From the NCBI RefSeq assembly GCF_002095435.2, contig NZ_MJEJ02000041.1, positions 62,001 to 126,000 on the forward strand: DNA of 64,000 nt. Direction: 5' to 3'. This document shows, piece after piece, positions 35,031 through 43,565 of this stretch. The notes beneath the pieces were generated by a model. It was not told where the DNA came from. It saw only the letters and a list, made by a program, of their open reading frames with translations, and ran no database searches. A program made the translations under genes and the position numbers. This stretch comes from Williamsia sp. 1138 (lineage in GTDB: Bacteria > Actinomycetota > Actinomycetes > Mycobacteriales > Mycobacteriaceae). Each line of letters starts with the position of its first letter. Within the stretch, counting starts at the first letter, position 1.

Positions 35031-35819
35031 GTGCCATCGACGAGTGGACGCAGCGCCAGGGGTGCAGGTGGCGGCTCCGTCGTCACGGTGCGGGTGCCGA
35101 AGATGGCCGAATTGGTTGTCGCGCAGCTGCGGCGTCAGATCATCCGGGGCGAACTCCAGGAGGGTGACGCTCTGCCTTCCGAGTCGGAACTGATGACGCG
35201 TTACGGGGTTTCGCGTCCGACCCTCCGAGAAGCTTTTCGGGTGCTGGAGTCCGAATCGCTGATCAGCGTCCGTCGAGGAGCCCATGGCGGCGCGCGGGTG
35301 CACACACCGAGCCGTCGGGTCGCTGCCAAGTATGCGAGTTTCATGCTCGAATACCGTGGCGTCACGCTTCGGGATGTCTATGAAGCCCGCGTTGCACTCG
35401 AAGTGCCCGGAGTGGGCGAGCTGGCTCGTACCCGCACTCGGGCTGATCTCGCGGCCCTGCTCGACAGCCTCAACCGGCATGCTGCCGCCGAGGAGGAGGA
35501 TTCGCGCCTGGCGATCATGCTGCACGGCGAATTCCACACGCTGGTCATCCAGCGCGCTGGGAACGGCACGTTGTTGCTCCTCAGTGAGATGTTGCAGGAC
35601 ATCATCGACCTGGGCAACGTGTCTCTACACGCCGACGCAGAAATCACTGAAGAACAGGCTCGTGCGGCCGCAGTGCGAACGCATCGCCGCTTGTACGACC
35701 ACATTGTGGCGCGCGATATCAGCGGGGCCGAATCCCTCTGGAGGCGGCACCTCGACGAGTCGATGGGCTACTTGCTGGGGGAGAACGCAGCCATGACAGT
35801 GTCCGATCTCTTCGACTAG
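35031..35819 (+). CDS. GntR/FadR-family regulator, 262 aa
   Basis: Winged-helix N-terminus (MAELVVAQLRRQIIRGELQE, SESELMTRYGVSRPTLREAF, SVRRGAHGGARV) and FCD-type helical C-terminus. It is a paralogue of the convergent regulator 35816-36598; both share PSExxLMxxxGVSRPTLREAF and RRGAHGGA. GTG start at 35031. Its stop is the CTAG overlapped by the stop of the other gene. Probable regulator of neighbouring acyl-CoA genes. Confidence 0.93.
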   Translation: MPSTSGRSARGAGGGSVVTVRVPKMAELVVAQLRRQIIRGELQEGDALPSESELMTRYGVSRPTLREAFRVLESESLISVRRGAHGGARVHTPSRRVAAKYASFMLEYRGVTLRDVYEARVALEVPGVGELARTRTRADLAALLDSLNRHAAAEEEDSRLAIMLHGEFHTLVIQRAGNGTLLLLSEMLQDIIDLGNVSLHADAEITEEQARAAAVRTHRRLYDHIVARDISGAESLWRRHLDESMGYLLGENAAMTVSDLFD

Positions 35820-36598
35820 GACAACACGTCCAGTACGGCCTCGGTGGGATCGGTGATCATCAGTTCACTGATTCGGTTGACGTGCTTGCGCCAGTGCGCC
35901 GTCGCTTTCTCGCTCTGCTTGTCTCGAATCAAGGCGGCGACCTTTTGGTGCGACCGGAAGGTGGTGCGAATGCCTGCGTCTACATCCGCATCATCCCGGT
36001 GTTGCCTGATGTAGCTGGTGTTGTGACTCTCAACGATCGCGAATAGCATCTCTGACAGAACTGCCATGGTCTGGTTTCCGGCCAGTTCCATCAATAATTG
36101 GGGAAACGCCAGCAGATGTTGTTCGGCGAAGGCGACCGGGTCGCTGAGAAGGCTCTGGCCTTCGGCCAGGCAGGCATCGATGCGTCGCAGGTCCGCGGCG
36201 GTTCGCTTGTTGGCGAGGATTCCGACACCGGCCGACTCCAGACGCGCTCGTGCCTCATACACATCTGCAAGGGTGGTGCCACGGTACTGCAACAGTGTGC
36301 CGGCGTACCTGGCAGCGGCTGCGGGATCGGGCACCAGCACGTACGCGCCACCGTGGGCACCCCGCCGGATACGGATGATCTGCTCTGACTCCAAGATCCG
36401 GAACGCTTCGCGCAGTGTGGGCCGGGACACCCCGAACTGTTCCATCAATGCGGTTTCGGATGGGAGACTGGCGCCTTCGGTCAGTTCGCCCGTGACGACC
36501 TGCCGACGGAGCTGGGCGGCGACCATCTCACCGGCCTTCGGGACGCGGACAGTCTGAGGCGTACCTGTCGGCCTTGCTCTCTGCGTCGCAGCCATCAA
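35816..36598 (-). CDS. GntR/FadR-family regulator, 260 aa
   Basis: Paralogue facing 35031-35819. N-terminal winged helix: GEMVAAQLRRQVVTGELTEG, SETALMEQFGVSRPTLREAF, IRRGAHGGAYV; FCD domain includes ARLESAGVGILANKRTAADL. The genes end tail to tail with a 4-bp overlap (35816-35819, CTAG read as stop on both strands). Upstream lies a 320-bp region with a CAATCA-N6-TGATTG dyad that could be its own or the hydratase operator. Confidence 0.93.
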   Translation of the reverse strand: MMAATQRARPTGTPQTVRVPKAGEMVAAQLRRQVVTGELTEGASLPSETALMEQFGVSRPTLREAFRILESEQIIRIRRGAHGGAYVLVPDPAAAARYAGTLLQYRGTTLADVYEARARLESAGVGILANKRTAADLRRIDACLAEGQSLLSDPVAFAEQHLLAFPQLLMELAGNQTMAVLSEMLFAIVESHNTSYIRQHRDDADVDAGIRTTFRSHQKVAALIRDKQSEKATAHWRKHVNRISELMITDPTEAVLDVLS

Positions 36599-36918
36599 TC
36601 CTCTTCGTTAGACGTGATTCAAGTGAACTCATAGTACCTATTCACTGCATTGTGACCGAGTGCCCCGCCGATGTGCGATGAAAGACTCGATGGCACTGAT
36701 TGCGCCGGCGGACTTCATCAGAGGTCCGACTACATCCCCGAGAGAGTGCCGGGACCGCAAATATTCGGGGCGCTACTAGTGCAATCAATTATCTGATTGG
36801 TAGGGTGGAGTGCATGCCGGCAACGGGTCGGTGGTGCTTTGCGAACTCGCCACGGCAGAGATGGGGCTTCTCCCCGGCCGTGCCGTCCAGCGAATAGTCG
36901 ATACAGAATAGAGGCCAC
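36599..36918. promoter_or_regulatory. 320-bp promoter region with dyad
   Basis: No gene is supported. CAATCA-N6-TGATTG at 36782-36799 is an inverted repeat 120 bp before the hydratase ATG, with AT-rich sequence suiting a -10. The stretch 36810-36918 may be a leader; no uORF with a good ribosome site was seen. Confidence 0.45.
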
Positions 36919-37722
36919 ATGTATTCGGACCTGGGACCAGAACTCCTGGTCGAGAGTGACGGCGGCGTACGTATGGTGACGCTCAACAGGCCTGAGGCTC
37001 TCAACTCCGCCAACAAAGCCCTGCACGGCGCGTTGATCGCGGTGTGGGGACGTATCGCCAAGGATCCCGATGCCCGTTCTGTCGTCTTGACCGGCGCTGG
37101 GCGCGCTTTCAGTGCCGGAGGCGACATGCACCATCTCCAGTCGTTGCAGACGGATCCGGTCAAACGGCGCGGGGAGATCGACGGCGCGCGCGAATTGGTG
37201 ACCGCCATGGTCGATTTCCCGCTTCCGGTGGTCGCTGCGGTCAACGGGCCCGCAGTCGGGCTGGGGTGCAACCTCGCGGTCTGCAGCGACATCGTGCTGA
37301 TCGGCAGCAGCGCATTTCTGGCCGACCCGCACGTCGGTATCGGTCTGACCGCTGCCGACGGTGGAGCGCCGACCTGGCCACTGCTGATGGGCATGTTGCG
37401 GGCGAAGGAGTATCTCTACACCAGCGCTAGGATTCCCGCCGAAACGGCGGTATCGCTGGGGCTGGCCAATCGGCTGGTCGATGACGCGGACCTGCAGACC
37501 GAGGCACTGGCTCTGGCGAAGCAGCTGGCTGCGCAGCCGCCGCAGGCGATCCAGTCGACCAAGCGTGCGCTCAACCTGCACATCAAGCGCGCAATCGCCG
37601 GAGTTCTCGACTACGCCCTCACCGAGGAGTACGTCTCCTTCGATCAGCCCGAACACCAGGCGATCGTGAACAAGTTCGTCGAACGCAGCAACAACGCGGC
37701 ACCGGCCGCAAGCCGCAGCTGA
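36919..37722 (+). CDS. enoyl-CoA hydratase/isomerase-like protein, 267 aa
   Basis: Crotonase-fold: MVTLNRPEALNSANKAL, RAFSAGGDMHHL and GPAVGLGCNLAVCSD. The first catalytic position is His138 (LADPHVGIG) rather than Glu; the second, Glu164 (AKEYLYTSA), is kept, along with an extra DGG turn (Asp147). This combination suggests isomerase or a modified hydratase. Followed by a dehydrogenase gene (37796). Confidence 0.88.
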   Translation: MYSDLGPELLVESDGGVRMVTLNRPEALNSANKALHGALIAVWGRIAKDPDARSVVLTGAGRAFSAGGDMHHLQSLQTDPVKRRGEIDGARELVTAMVDFPLPVVAAVNGPAVGLGCNLAVCSDIVLIGSSAFLADPHVGIGLTAADGGAPTWPLLMGMLRAKEYLYTSARIPAETAVSLGLANRLVDDADLQTEALALAKQLAAQPPQAIQSTKRALNLHIKRAIAGVLDYALTEEYVSFDQPEHQAIVNKFVERSNNAAPAASRS

Positions 37723-37795
37723 CTGTCGGCAGCTTCGTCTGCACCACCAGATTCACAAATGATCGACCTTGCCGTCGCCCACCAGAAGGAGCCAC

Positions 37796-38923
37796 ATGCG
37801 CGGGGTATTGACCGAGGAGCAGGAACAACTCGGCGCGGCAGTGAACGCGCTGTTCGCTGACAAGTCGCCCGAAGCGGCCGTGCGAAAGAGCATGGAGAGC
37901 GCCGAGGGTTACGACCGGGAACTGTGGGACCAGATGGCCGAGCAGATGGGGTTGTTCGGGCTGGCGATCCCCGAGCAATTCGGCGGTGACGGTTACGGCA
38001 GCGAAGAGATCGGTGTCGTGATGACCGAGATGGGGCGGGCTCTCTACTGCGGCCCGTATCTCAGCAGCGTTGTCATGTTCGCCACCGCGCTCGGCGCAGC
38101 CGGCGACAACGATGCCGCCGCCCGGTATCTTCCGGCGATCGCCTCCGGTGCCACGATCGGCACGGTCGCGCTGACCGAGGACAAAGAGAGCTGGGAACCC
38201 GAGGGCGTCACGCTCTCAGCGCGTGCCGATGGTTCCGGATACACCTTGCACGGGACCAAGACTCACGTACTCGACGGTCACATCGCCGATGTGATCCTGG
38301 TGGTCGGACGTACCGATTCCGGCATCAGTCTGTTCCTGGTCGACGCGGCGGATCCGGCGGTCACCAGAACGCCACTGCCGACGCTCGATCGCACGCGCCG
38401 GCAGGCAACGCTGACGTTCGACGGTGCCCGCGGCCGGTTGGTGGGCATCGACGGCGAGGGCTGGGCGGCGGTCGCCCGGATGCTCGATGTCGCCGCGATC
38501 GCCCTGGCGAACGAGCAGGTGGGGGGTATCGAGCGAGTGCTGGACATGTCTGTGAGGTATGCGCAAGAACGCACTCAGTTCGGGCGCCCGATCGGATCCT
38601 TTCAAGCGGTCAAACACAAGTGCGCCGACATGCTGGTCGCTCTCGAATCAGCGAAATCGACTGCGCGGCTGGCAGCTGCGGCCGACGCCGACGGTGATCC
38701 GGGGGTGTCCGCGTTGGCCGATTTGAGCAAGTCCGTGTGCTCGGAGGCCTACAGCAGATGTGCGAGTGAGACGATCCAGCTGCACGGCGGCATCGGTTTC
38801 ACCTGGGAGCATCCGGCGCACCTGTACTTCAAGAGGGCTCGAAGCAGTGAAGTGCTTTTCGGGGGACCTTCACACCATCGGCGCTTGCTGGGTGAGCGGG
38901 TCGGGTTGTTACCTGCCCGCTGA
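37796..38923 (+). CDS. acyl-CoA dehydrogenase-like protein, 375 aa
   Basis: Dehydrogenase fold with FGLAIPEQFGGDGYGSEE, RTQFGRPIGSFQAVKHKCADM and QLHGGIGFTWEHPAHLYFKRA. SEPxAGSD is not evident (VALTEDKESW instead), matching beta-type partners. ATG at 37796 has AAGGAG upstream and begins MRGVLTEEQEQLG. A terminator hairpin follows. A likely catalytic partner is one of the dehydrogenases at 39966, 41231 or 42405 (inference). Confidence 0.87.
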   Translation: MRGVLTEEQEQLGAAVNALFADKSPEAAVRKSMESAEGYDRELWDQMAEQMGLFGLAIPEQFGGDGYGSEEIGVVMTEMGRALYCGPYLSSVVMFATALGAAGDNDAAARYLPAIASGATIGTVALTEDKESWEPEGVTLSARADGSGYTLHGTKTHVLDGHIADVILVVGRTDSGISLFLVDAADPAVTRTPLPTLDRTRRQATLTFDGARGRLVGIDGEGWAAVARMLDVAAIALANEQVGGIERVLDMSVRYAQERTQFGRPIGSFQAVKHKCADMLVALESAKSTARLAAAADADGDPGVSALADLSKSVCSEAYSRCASETIQLHGGIGFTWEHPAHLYFKRARSSEVLFGGPSHHRRLLGERVGLLPAR

Positions 38924-38942
38924 GCGGGACCGAACCACGAGT

Positions 38943-38974
38943 AGGGCCGGAAGAGTGAATACCCTTCCGGCCCT
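38943..38974. terminator. hairpin between convergent genes
   Basis: Perfect 11-bp arms (AGGGCCGGAAG / CTTCCGGCCCT) with a 10-nt loop, just after the dehydrogenase stop at 38923 and before the convergent stop at 38995. Confidence 0.78.
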
Positions 38975-38994
38975 GTCGTTTGCCTCTATCGACG

Positions 38995-39954
38995 CTATGC
39001 CGTGTCGATTTCGGTGACGTGCAAGATCGGCGCGCCTGCCAGCAGGGACGATCCCAGTTGCTCCACCATGATCAGATGCGGTGTGAGCAGCGCGTCGAGG
39101 ACGGCCGCTCGTTCGACAAAACGGTGCATCGGGTGTTCGGCGGAGATCCCGACCGCCCCGCACACCTGGAGGACCGTCCGGGTGGCGATCGCCTGGGCCC
39201 GCCCCGCCAGCGCCTTGGCGACGGTGGCGGTGTCGGGATCCAGGTCGGCCCAGGCCGCGTCCAGCATGCCCTGCGCCGCAGCAATGGCGACGTGAGCCTC
39301 GGAGAGTCGGTGGCGAACGGCCTGGAAACGCGAGATCGGCTGACCGAACTGATTGCGTGAACTGGTGTGTTCGATTGCGAGTTGCAGGGCCGCGCCGCAG
39401 GCTCCGATGATCTCGGCGGCCAGTGCGCGTCGTCCCGAGGCGACCGCTCTATCCCAGTCCGCGCTCGCGTCGGCGGTGACGGTGGGGACACGGTTGCCGC
39501 GCACTCGCACCATGGTCGAGTCGGCTTCGATACTGCCGACGGGTTCGGACTCGACGTCGGCAACCGGTACCACGACGACGCCCGTGCCGTGCGTCGTGGA
39601 CACGGGCACGATCAGCTCGTCGACGTCGTCCAAGCCCGTCAGCACAACTCCGTCGATCGAGTTCTCGTCACTGGTCAGGCCGGCTGAGGGTGACGGCAAC
39701 GGATATACGACCGCGCGCATGCCCCGGGGCGCGGGCAGGACATCCGCCAGGCCGCGCACGATCACGGCGTCCAGTGATCGTGAATGTGCCAGCGCTCGTC
39801 CGTGTTCGGCGAACAGGAGTTCGGTGGCGGCAGGGTAGGTATCGATGACGTCGTCCCAGCCCAGTTCGGCCAGAGCCGCCTCGATGTCGACTCCCTCACC
39901 CTCGAACATCTCCTTGAGCGAGCCGGCAAGGAGCGTTCTGGTCTCGTTGTCCAT
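38995..39954 (-). CDS. short acyl-CoA dehydrogenase-like protein, 319 aa
   Basis: C-terminal dehydrogenase fold (RNQFGQPISRFQAVRHRLSE; QVCGAVGISAEHPMHRFVERA) with a short, atypical N-terminus (LLAGSLKEMFEGEGVDIE). At 319 residues it is shorter than catalytic members and lacks SEPGAGSD, as in beta subunits. ATG at 39954 has AAAGGA 6 nt upstream; longer readings run into the next gene. Eleven nt after the 39966-41132 dehydrogenase, its probable partner. Confidence 0.85.
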   Translation of the reverse strand: MDNETRTLLAGSLKEMFEGEGVDIEAALAELGWDDVIDTYPAATELLFAEHGRALAHSRSLDAVIVRGLADVLPAPRGMRAVVYPLPSPSAGLTSDENSIDGVVLTGLDDVDELIVPVSTTHGTGVVVVPVADVESEPVGSIEADSTMVRVRGNRVPTVTADASADWDRAVASGRRALAAEIIGACGAALQLAIEHTSSRNQFGQPISRFQAVRHRLSEAHVAIAAAQGMLDAAWADLDPDTATVAKALAGRAQAIATRTVLQVCGAVGISAEHPMHRFVERAAVLDALLTPHLIMVEQLGSSLLAGAPILHVTEIDTA

Positions 39955-39965
39955 CTGAGTTCCTT

Positions 39966-41132
39966 TCACGGCAGCTTCAGGACGCGGTCGGCGATGATTC
40001 CGCGCTGCACTTCTGCCGAACCGCCGAGGATCGTGGCGGCGCGGCTGTACCACCACTCGTCGCGCCAGGTGTCGAGATCGGGTCCGGTGCCGATGTCGAT
40101 CAGTGGTCCGAGCAGATCGCGGGCTGCGTCGTAGAGCGCCTGCTCCGCGGTACCCAGCAGGATCTTGTCGGTGCTGGCTTCGGGGCCGATCGTTTCGCCT
40201 TCGGCGAGTCGCTGCACGGTCTGGGCACTGCGGGCCCGCAAGGCGACGATGTCGAGGTAGACGTTGCCGAGTCGAACGGCAGAGCCATCGCGGCGAATTC
40301 CGCGGTCGTGCAGTTGATTCCGCAGCGTGTTCAGACGTTGCAGGAGCACGGTGGAGGTGAGCCAGGCGTACATCCCCCGCTCGAATTGCAACAAGTACAT
40401 CGCCACCGCCCAGCCCTGGTCGTGCTCGCCGATGAGCCGACTCGCCGGAACCCGGACGGAATCGAAGAAGACTTCCGCCAATTCTTCGCGACCACTCGCC
40501 AGCGCGATCGGTCGGGTCTGCAGGCCGGGGGTGTCCACGTCGATCAGCAACATACTCAGACCGCGATGCCGGCTCTCGGTGGTGCCCGTGCGCACGAGGC
40601 ACACGAGTCGGCGTGCGGTGGCGCCGTAACTGGTCCACAGCTTCTGGCCGTTGACGATGTAGTCGTCGCCCTCTCGGGTGGCCCGGCACCGCAGGGAGGC
40701 GAGGTCGCTTCCCGCCTCCGGTTCGGAGAATCCCTGTCCCCACCATTCGGTGCCGCCGAGAAAGCCCGGGAAGAGCGTACGTGCGACCTCGGGCGCGAAC
40801 CGTACCGTCGGCGGTCCGAGGGTCTCCATCACCAAATGCTGACCCGGGACTGGCAAGCCGTGCGCACTGAGTTCGTCGTAGAGGACCGCTCGATGTCGTT
40901 CGTCACCGCCGAGGCCACCGGCGGACACGGGCCAGCCGTACCTGTTCCAGCCACCGGTATAAAGCAGTTTCATGAGCTGGGCATGGTGCTGGAGCTCGGC
41001 CGGAACCGTCGGATAGTGGCGTCCACGCCACTCGTCCAGGGCGGTGTCGGATTCGAGAAATTCTCTCAGCGCCGCGCGATAGGCCGAGAGACTCTTCCGG
41101 TCGTCACCACGGGGTGCCGTTGTGCTGGTCAT
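39966..41132 (-). CDS. acyl-CoA dehydrogenase, 388 aa
   Basis: Catalytic-type dehydrogenase: WGQGFSEPEAGSDLASLRCR, VNGQKLWTSYGATARRLV and ATILGGSAEVQRGIIADRVL at the C-terminus. Leu occupies the position before GG. Followed by a short beta-like dehydrogenase gene with 11-nt spacing. GGTGAGGACAG provides the ribosome site. Divergent from 41231. Confidence 0.91.
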   Translation of the reverse strand: MTSTTAPRGDDRKSLSAYRAALREFLESDTALDEWRGRHYPTVPAELQHHAQLMKLLYTGGWNRYGWPVSAGGLGGDERHRAVLYDELSAHGLPVPGQHLVMETLGPPTVRFAPEVARTLFPGFLGGTEWWGQGFSEPEAGSDLASLRCRATREGDDYIVNGQKLWTSYGATARRLVCLVRTGTTESRHRGLSMLLIDVDTPGLQTRPIALASGREELAEVFFDSVRVPASRLIGEHDQGWAVAMYLLQFERGMYAWLTSTVLLQRLNTLRNQLHDRGIRRDGSAVRLGNVYLDIVALRARSAQTVQRLAEGETIGPEASTDKILLGTAEQALYDAARDLLGPLIDIGTGPDLDTWRDEWWYSRAATILGGSAEVQRGIIADRVLKLP

Positions 41133-41230
41133 CTGTCCTCACCTGTCGGTGTTGATGGGTCTCGGGGTAACAGGGTTAATAGTTGTATTATTGTAGTATA
41201 TTCGCAACAGCCGATCTGGAGGACCCATCG
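41133..41230. promoter_or_regulatory. divergent AT-rich promoter region
   Basis: In this 98-bp gap, GGTTAATAGTTGTATTATTG and TAGTATATTCGC (41173-41205) form the most AT-rich stretch nearby and could carry -10 elements in both directions. GGAGGA at 41218-41223 is the ribosome site of 41231. Confidence 0.4.
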
Positions 41231-42373
41231 ATGCGCCGCCACCATCTCGAAGATGAGCATGAACAGTTTCGCGCAACTGCGAGAACATTTTTCGAAAAGG
41301 AGTGCGTTCCGTACACCGAACAGTGGGAACGTGAGGGACGCGTCAGTCGCGAAGCATGGCTTCGGGCAGGCGAACAAGGATTGATCGGGTGGGAGGCACC
41401 CGAAGAGTACGGCGGCCTGGGCATCAAAGACTACCGGTACAACCAGATCCTCAGCGAGGAGATGTTCGGAACGGGCGCGGTCGGGATCGGCCTGGGCGTG
41501 CAGAACGACATCATGGCCTCCTACCTCGTCGGTCTCACCAATGACGAACAGAAAAAGCGTTGGCTCCCGAAGTACGTGTCCGGCGAATACATCACCTCGA
41601 TCGCCATGTCTGAGCCTGCCGCGGGATCCGATGTGGCGGGCATCAAGACCACGGCAAAGCGGGTCGGAGACAGCTATGTCATCAACGGTTCGAAGACGTT
41701 CATCAGCAACGGACTGTCGTCTGACCTCATCATGGTGGCCTGCAAAACCGATCCGTCAGCGGGCCGTAAAGGACTGAGCCTCATCGTTGTCGAGGCAACG
41801 AGGGAGGGCTTCTCGCGCGGGCGCAAACTCGACAAGATCGGGCAACACTCGGCGGACACCGCCGAACTGTTCTTCGACAACGTCGAGGTTCCGGTGGAGA
41901 ACCTGCTGGGCGAAGAGAACCGTGGCTTCTATCACCTGATGGGTAACCTGCCCGCCGAGCGGGTGGGCATAGCAACCTATGCCGTGCCGATGGCACGGCG
42001 AGCCTTCGATCTGACGGTCGACTACGCGGCGAACCGCAAGGCCTTCGGTACCGAGATCGGTAAGTTTCAGGTCAACCGCCACTTCCTCGCCGAGATGAAG
42101 ACCAAACTGAACGTGGCGCAGAGCTACCTCGACCAGTGTGTGATGGCGGCCAACGCCGGCGAGCTGTCCGCGGAAGAGGCCGCCGGGCTCAAGTGGTGGA
42201 GCACCGAGCTCCAGTGGGAAATCCTGGACCGCTGCCTTCAACTGCACGGTGGCTACGGGTACATCAACGAGTACGAGGTGGCGCGACTGTGGCGCGACTC
42301 GCGGGTACAGCGTCTCTACGGCGGTACCACCGAAATCATGAAAGACCTCATCGGTCGGTCGATGGGCTTCTAG
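41231..42373 (+). CDS. acyl-CoA dehydrogenase, 380 aa
   Basis: Full-length catalytic dehydrogenase similar in motif to long-chain FadE enzymes: AMSEPAAGSDVAGIKTTAKR, INGSKTFISNGLSSD, RKAFGTEIGKFQVNRHFLA, QLHGGYGYINEYEVARLWRD and LYGGTTEIMKDLIGRSMG. ATG at 41231 has GGAGGA 7 nt upstream. First gene of a four-gene run with 42405, CoA-transferase (43562) and SDR (44758). Confidence 0.93.
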   Translation: MRRHHLEDEHEQFRATARTFFEKECVPYTEQWEREGRVSREAWLRAGEQGLIGWEAPEEYGGLGIKDYRYNQILSEEMFGTGAVGIGLGVQNDIMASYLVGLTNDEQKKRWLPKYVSGEYITSIAMSEPAAGSDVAGIKTTAKRVGDSYVINGSKTFISNGLSSDLIMVACKTDPSAGRKGLSLIVVEATREGFSRGRKLDKIGQHSADTAELFFDNVEVPVENLLGEENRGFYHLMGNLPAERVGIATYAVPMARRAFDLTVDYAANRKAFGTEIGKFQVNRHFLAEMKTKLNVAQSYLDQCVMAANAGELSAEEAAGLKWWSTELQWEILDRCLQLHGGYGYINEYEVARLWRDSRVQRLYGGTTEIMKDLIGRSMGF

Positions 42374-42404
42374 GCACCGAGAGCTGAATGGACGAGGGGA
42401 AGTT

Positions 42405-43565
42405 ATGAGTTCGAAGTCGCCGCTGGGTCAAGACGGTGGAGAAGGCGAAGACTTCCGGTACGAGGTGCAGTCGTGGTTAGCGACCGCTCCGCGTCCTGAA
42501 GGTCTGCGGGCATACGGCGGCACCCCGGACGCGGCAGACGTCGCGCCGGGACGGCAGTGGCATCAGACCCTTGCTCAAGCCGGTTACGCGTGCCTGCACT
42601 GGCCGACCGAGTTCGGTGGGCGCGAGGCCACTGCGATGGAGCAGGCGATCTTTGCCGAGGAAGCGGCGAAGGCGGGTGTACCGACTCAGCTCGGAATCGT
42701 CGGGCCCAACCTGGCCGGACCGGTCATCATGCAGTTCGGCACGGCGGAACAAAAGGCGAAGTACCTGCCTCCCATCGTCTCGGGTGAGCATCTGTGGTGT
42801 CAGCTGTTCTCCGAGCCGGGTGCAGGCTCGGACCTCGCGTCGGTGCGAACACGGGTGCGCCCGGGGGACGGGGGCTGGATCGTGGAGGGCCAGAAGGTCT
42901 GGACCAGTGCCGCCAAAGCGGCGCAGTTCGGATTACTGCTCGCACGTACCGGTGACGAGCGCTACAAGGGTCTGACCGCGTTCATCGTCCCGATGGTCCT
43001 GCCCGGCATCCTGGTCCGGCCCCTCGAGCAGATGGACGGCGAGAAGAAGTTCAATGAGGTCTTCTTGTCGGACGTGCGACTGGGTCCCGAACACCTCCTG
43101 GGTCAGGTCGGCGAAGGGTGGCGGGTGGCCACCGCGACGCTCGGCCAAGAGCGACTGAGTTTGGGATCGCAGGCCGTTGGTATGTTCGCCGCGCTCGATG
43201 AACTGATCGAAGCCGCAACCGACAAGGGCCGACTCGATGACCTACTGGCGGACAAGTTCGTCCAGCTGTGGAGCCGGGTGTGGATCCTGCGGGCCACCTG
43301 GCTGCGGGCGATCTCCACCGGAGACGGGGCGAACTCACCGACGATGTCGGTCCTCAAGCTGATGGCCTCGGAGGTCCATCGCGATCTCGGAGATGTGGCC
43401 ACCGACGTACTGGGCATGGATGCGACCGTCGACCCGGAGCTGTCACCGATCGTGCACCGGATGTTGGTCGGCCGGGCACAGACCATCCTGGGTGGGACCA
43501 GCGAGATCCAGCGAAACATATTGTCGGAGCGGGTGCTCGGGCTGCCCCGAGAGCCCGCACGGTGA
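42405..43565 (+). CDS. acyl-CoA dehydrogenase, 386 aa
   Basis: Catalytic-type dehydrogenase: WCQLFSEPGAGSDLASVRTR, VEGQKVWTSAAKAAQFG, GRAQTILGGTSEIQRNILSE and RVLGLP. Position before GGT is Leu. Stop overlaps the GTG of the CoA-transferase (GTGA). Tandem with 41231; they are not closely alike and probably act on different intermediates or form a heteromer. Confidence 0.92.
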   Translation: MSSKSPLGQDGGEGEDFRYEVQSWLATAPRPEGLRAYGGTPDAADVAPGRQWHQTLAQAGYACLHWPTEFGGREATAMEQAIFAEEAAKAGVPTQLGIVGPNLAGPVIMQFGTAEQKAKYLPPIVSGEHLWCQLFSEPGAGSDLASVRTRVRPGDGGWIVEGQKVWTSAAKAAQFGLLLARTGDERYKGLTAFIVPMVLPGILVRPLEQMDGEKKFNEVFLSDVRLGPEHLLGQVGEGWRVATATLGQERLSLGSQAVGMFAALDELIEAATDKGRLDDLLADKFVQLWSRVWILRATWLRAISTGDGANSPTMSVLKLMASEVHRDLGDVATDVLGMDATVDPELSPIVHRMLVGRAQTILGGTSEIQRNILSERVLGLPREPAR

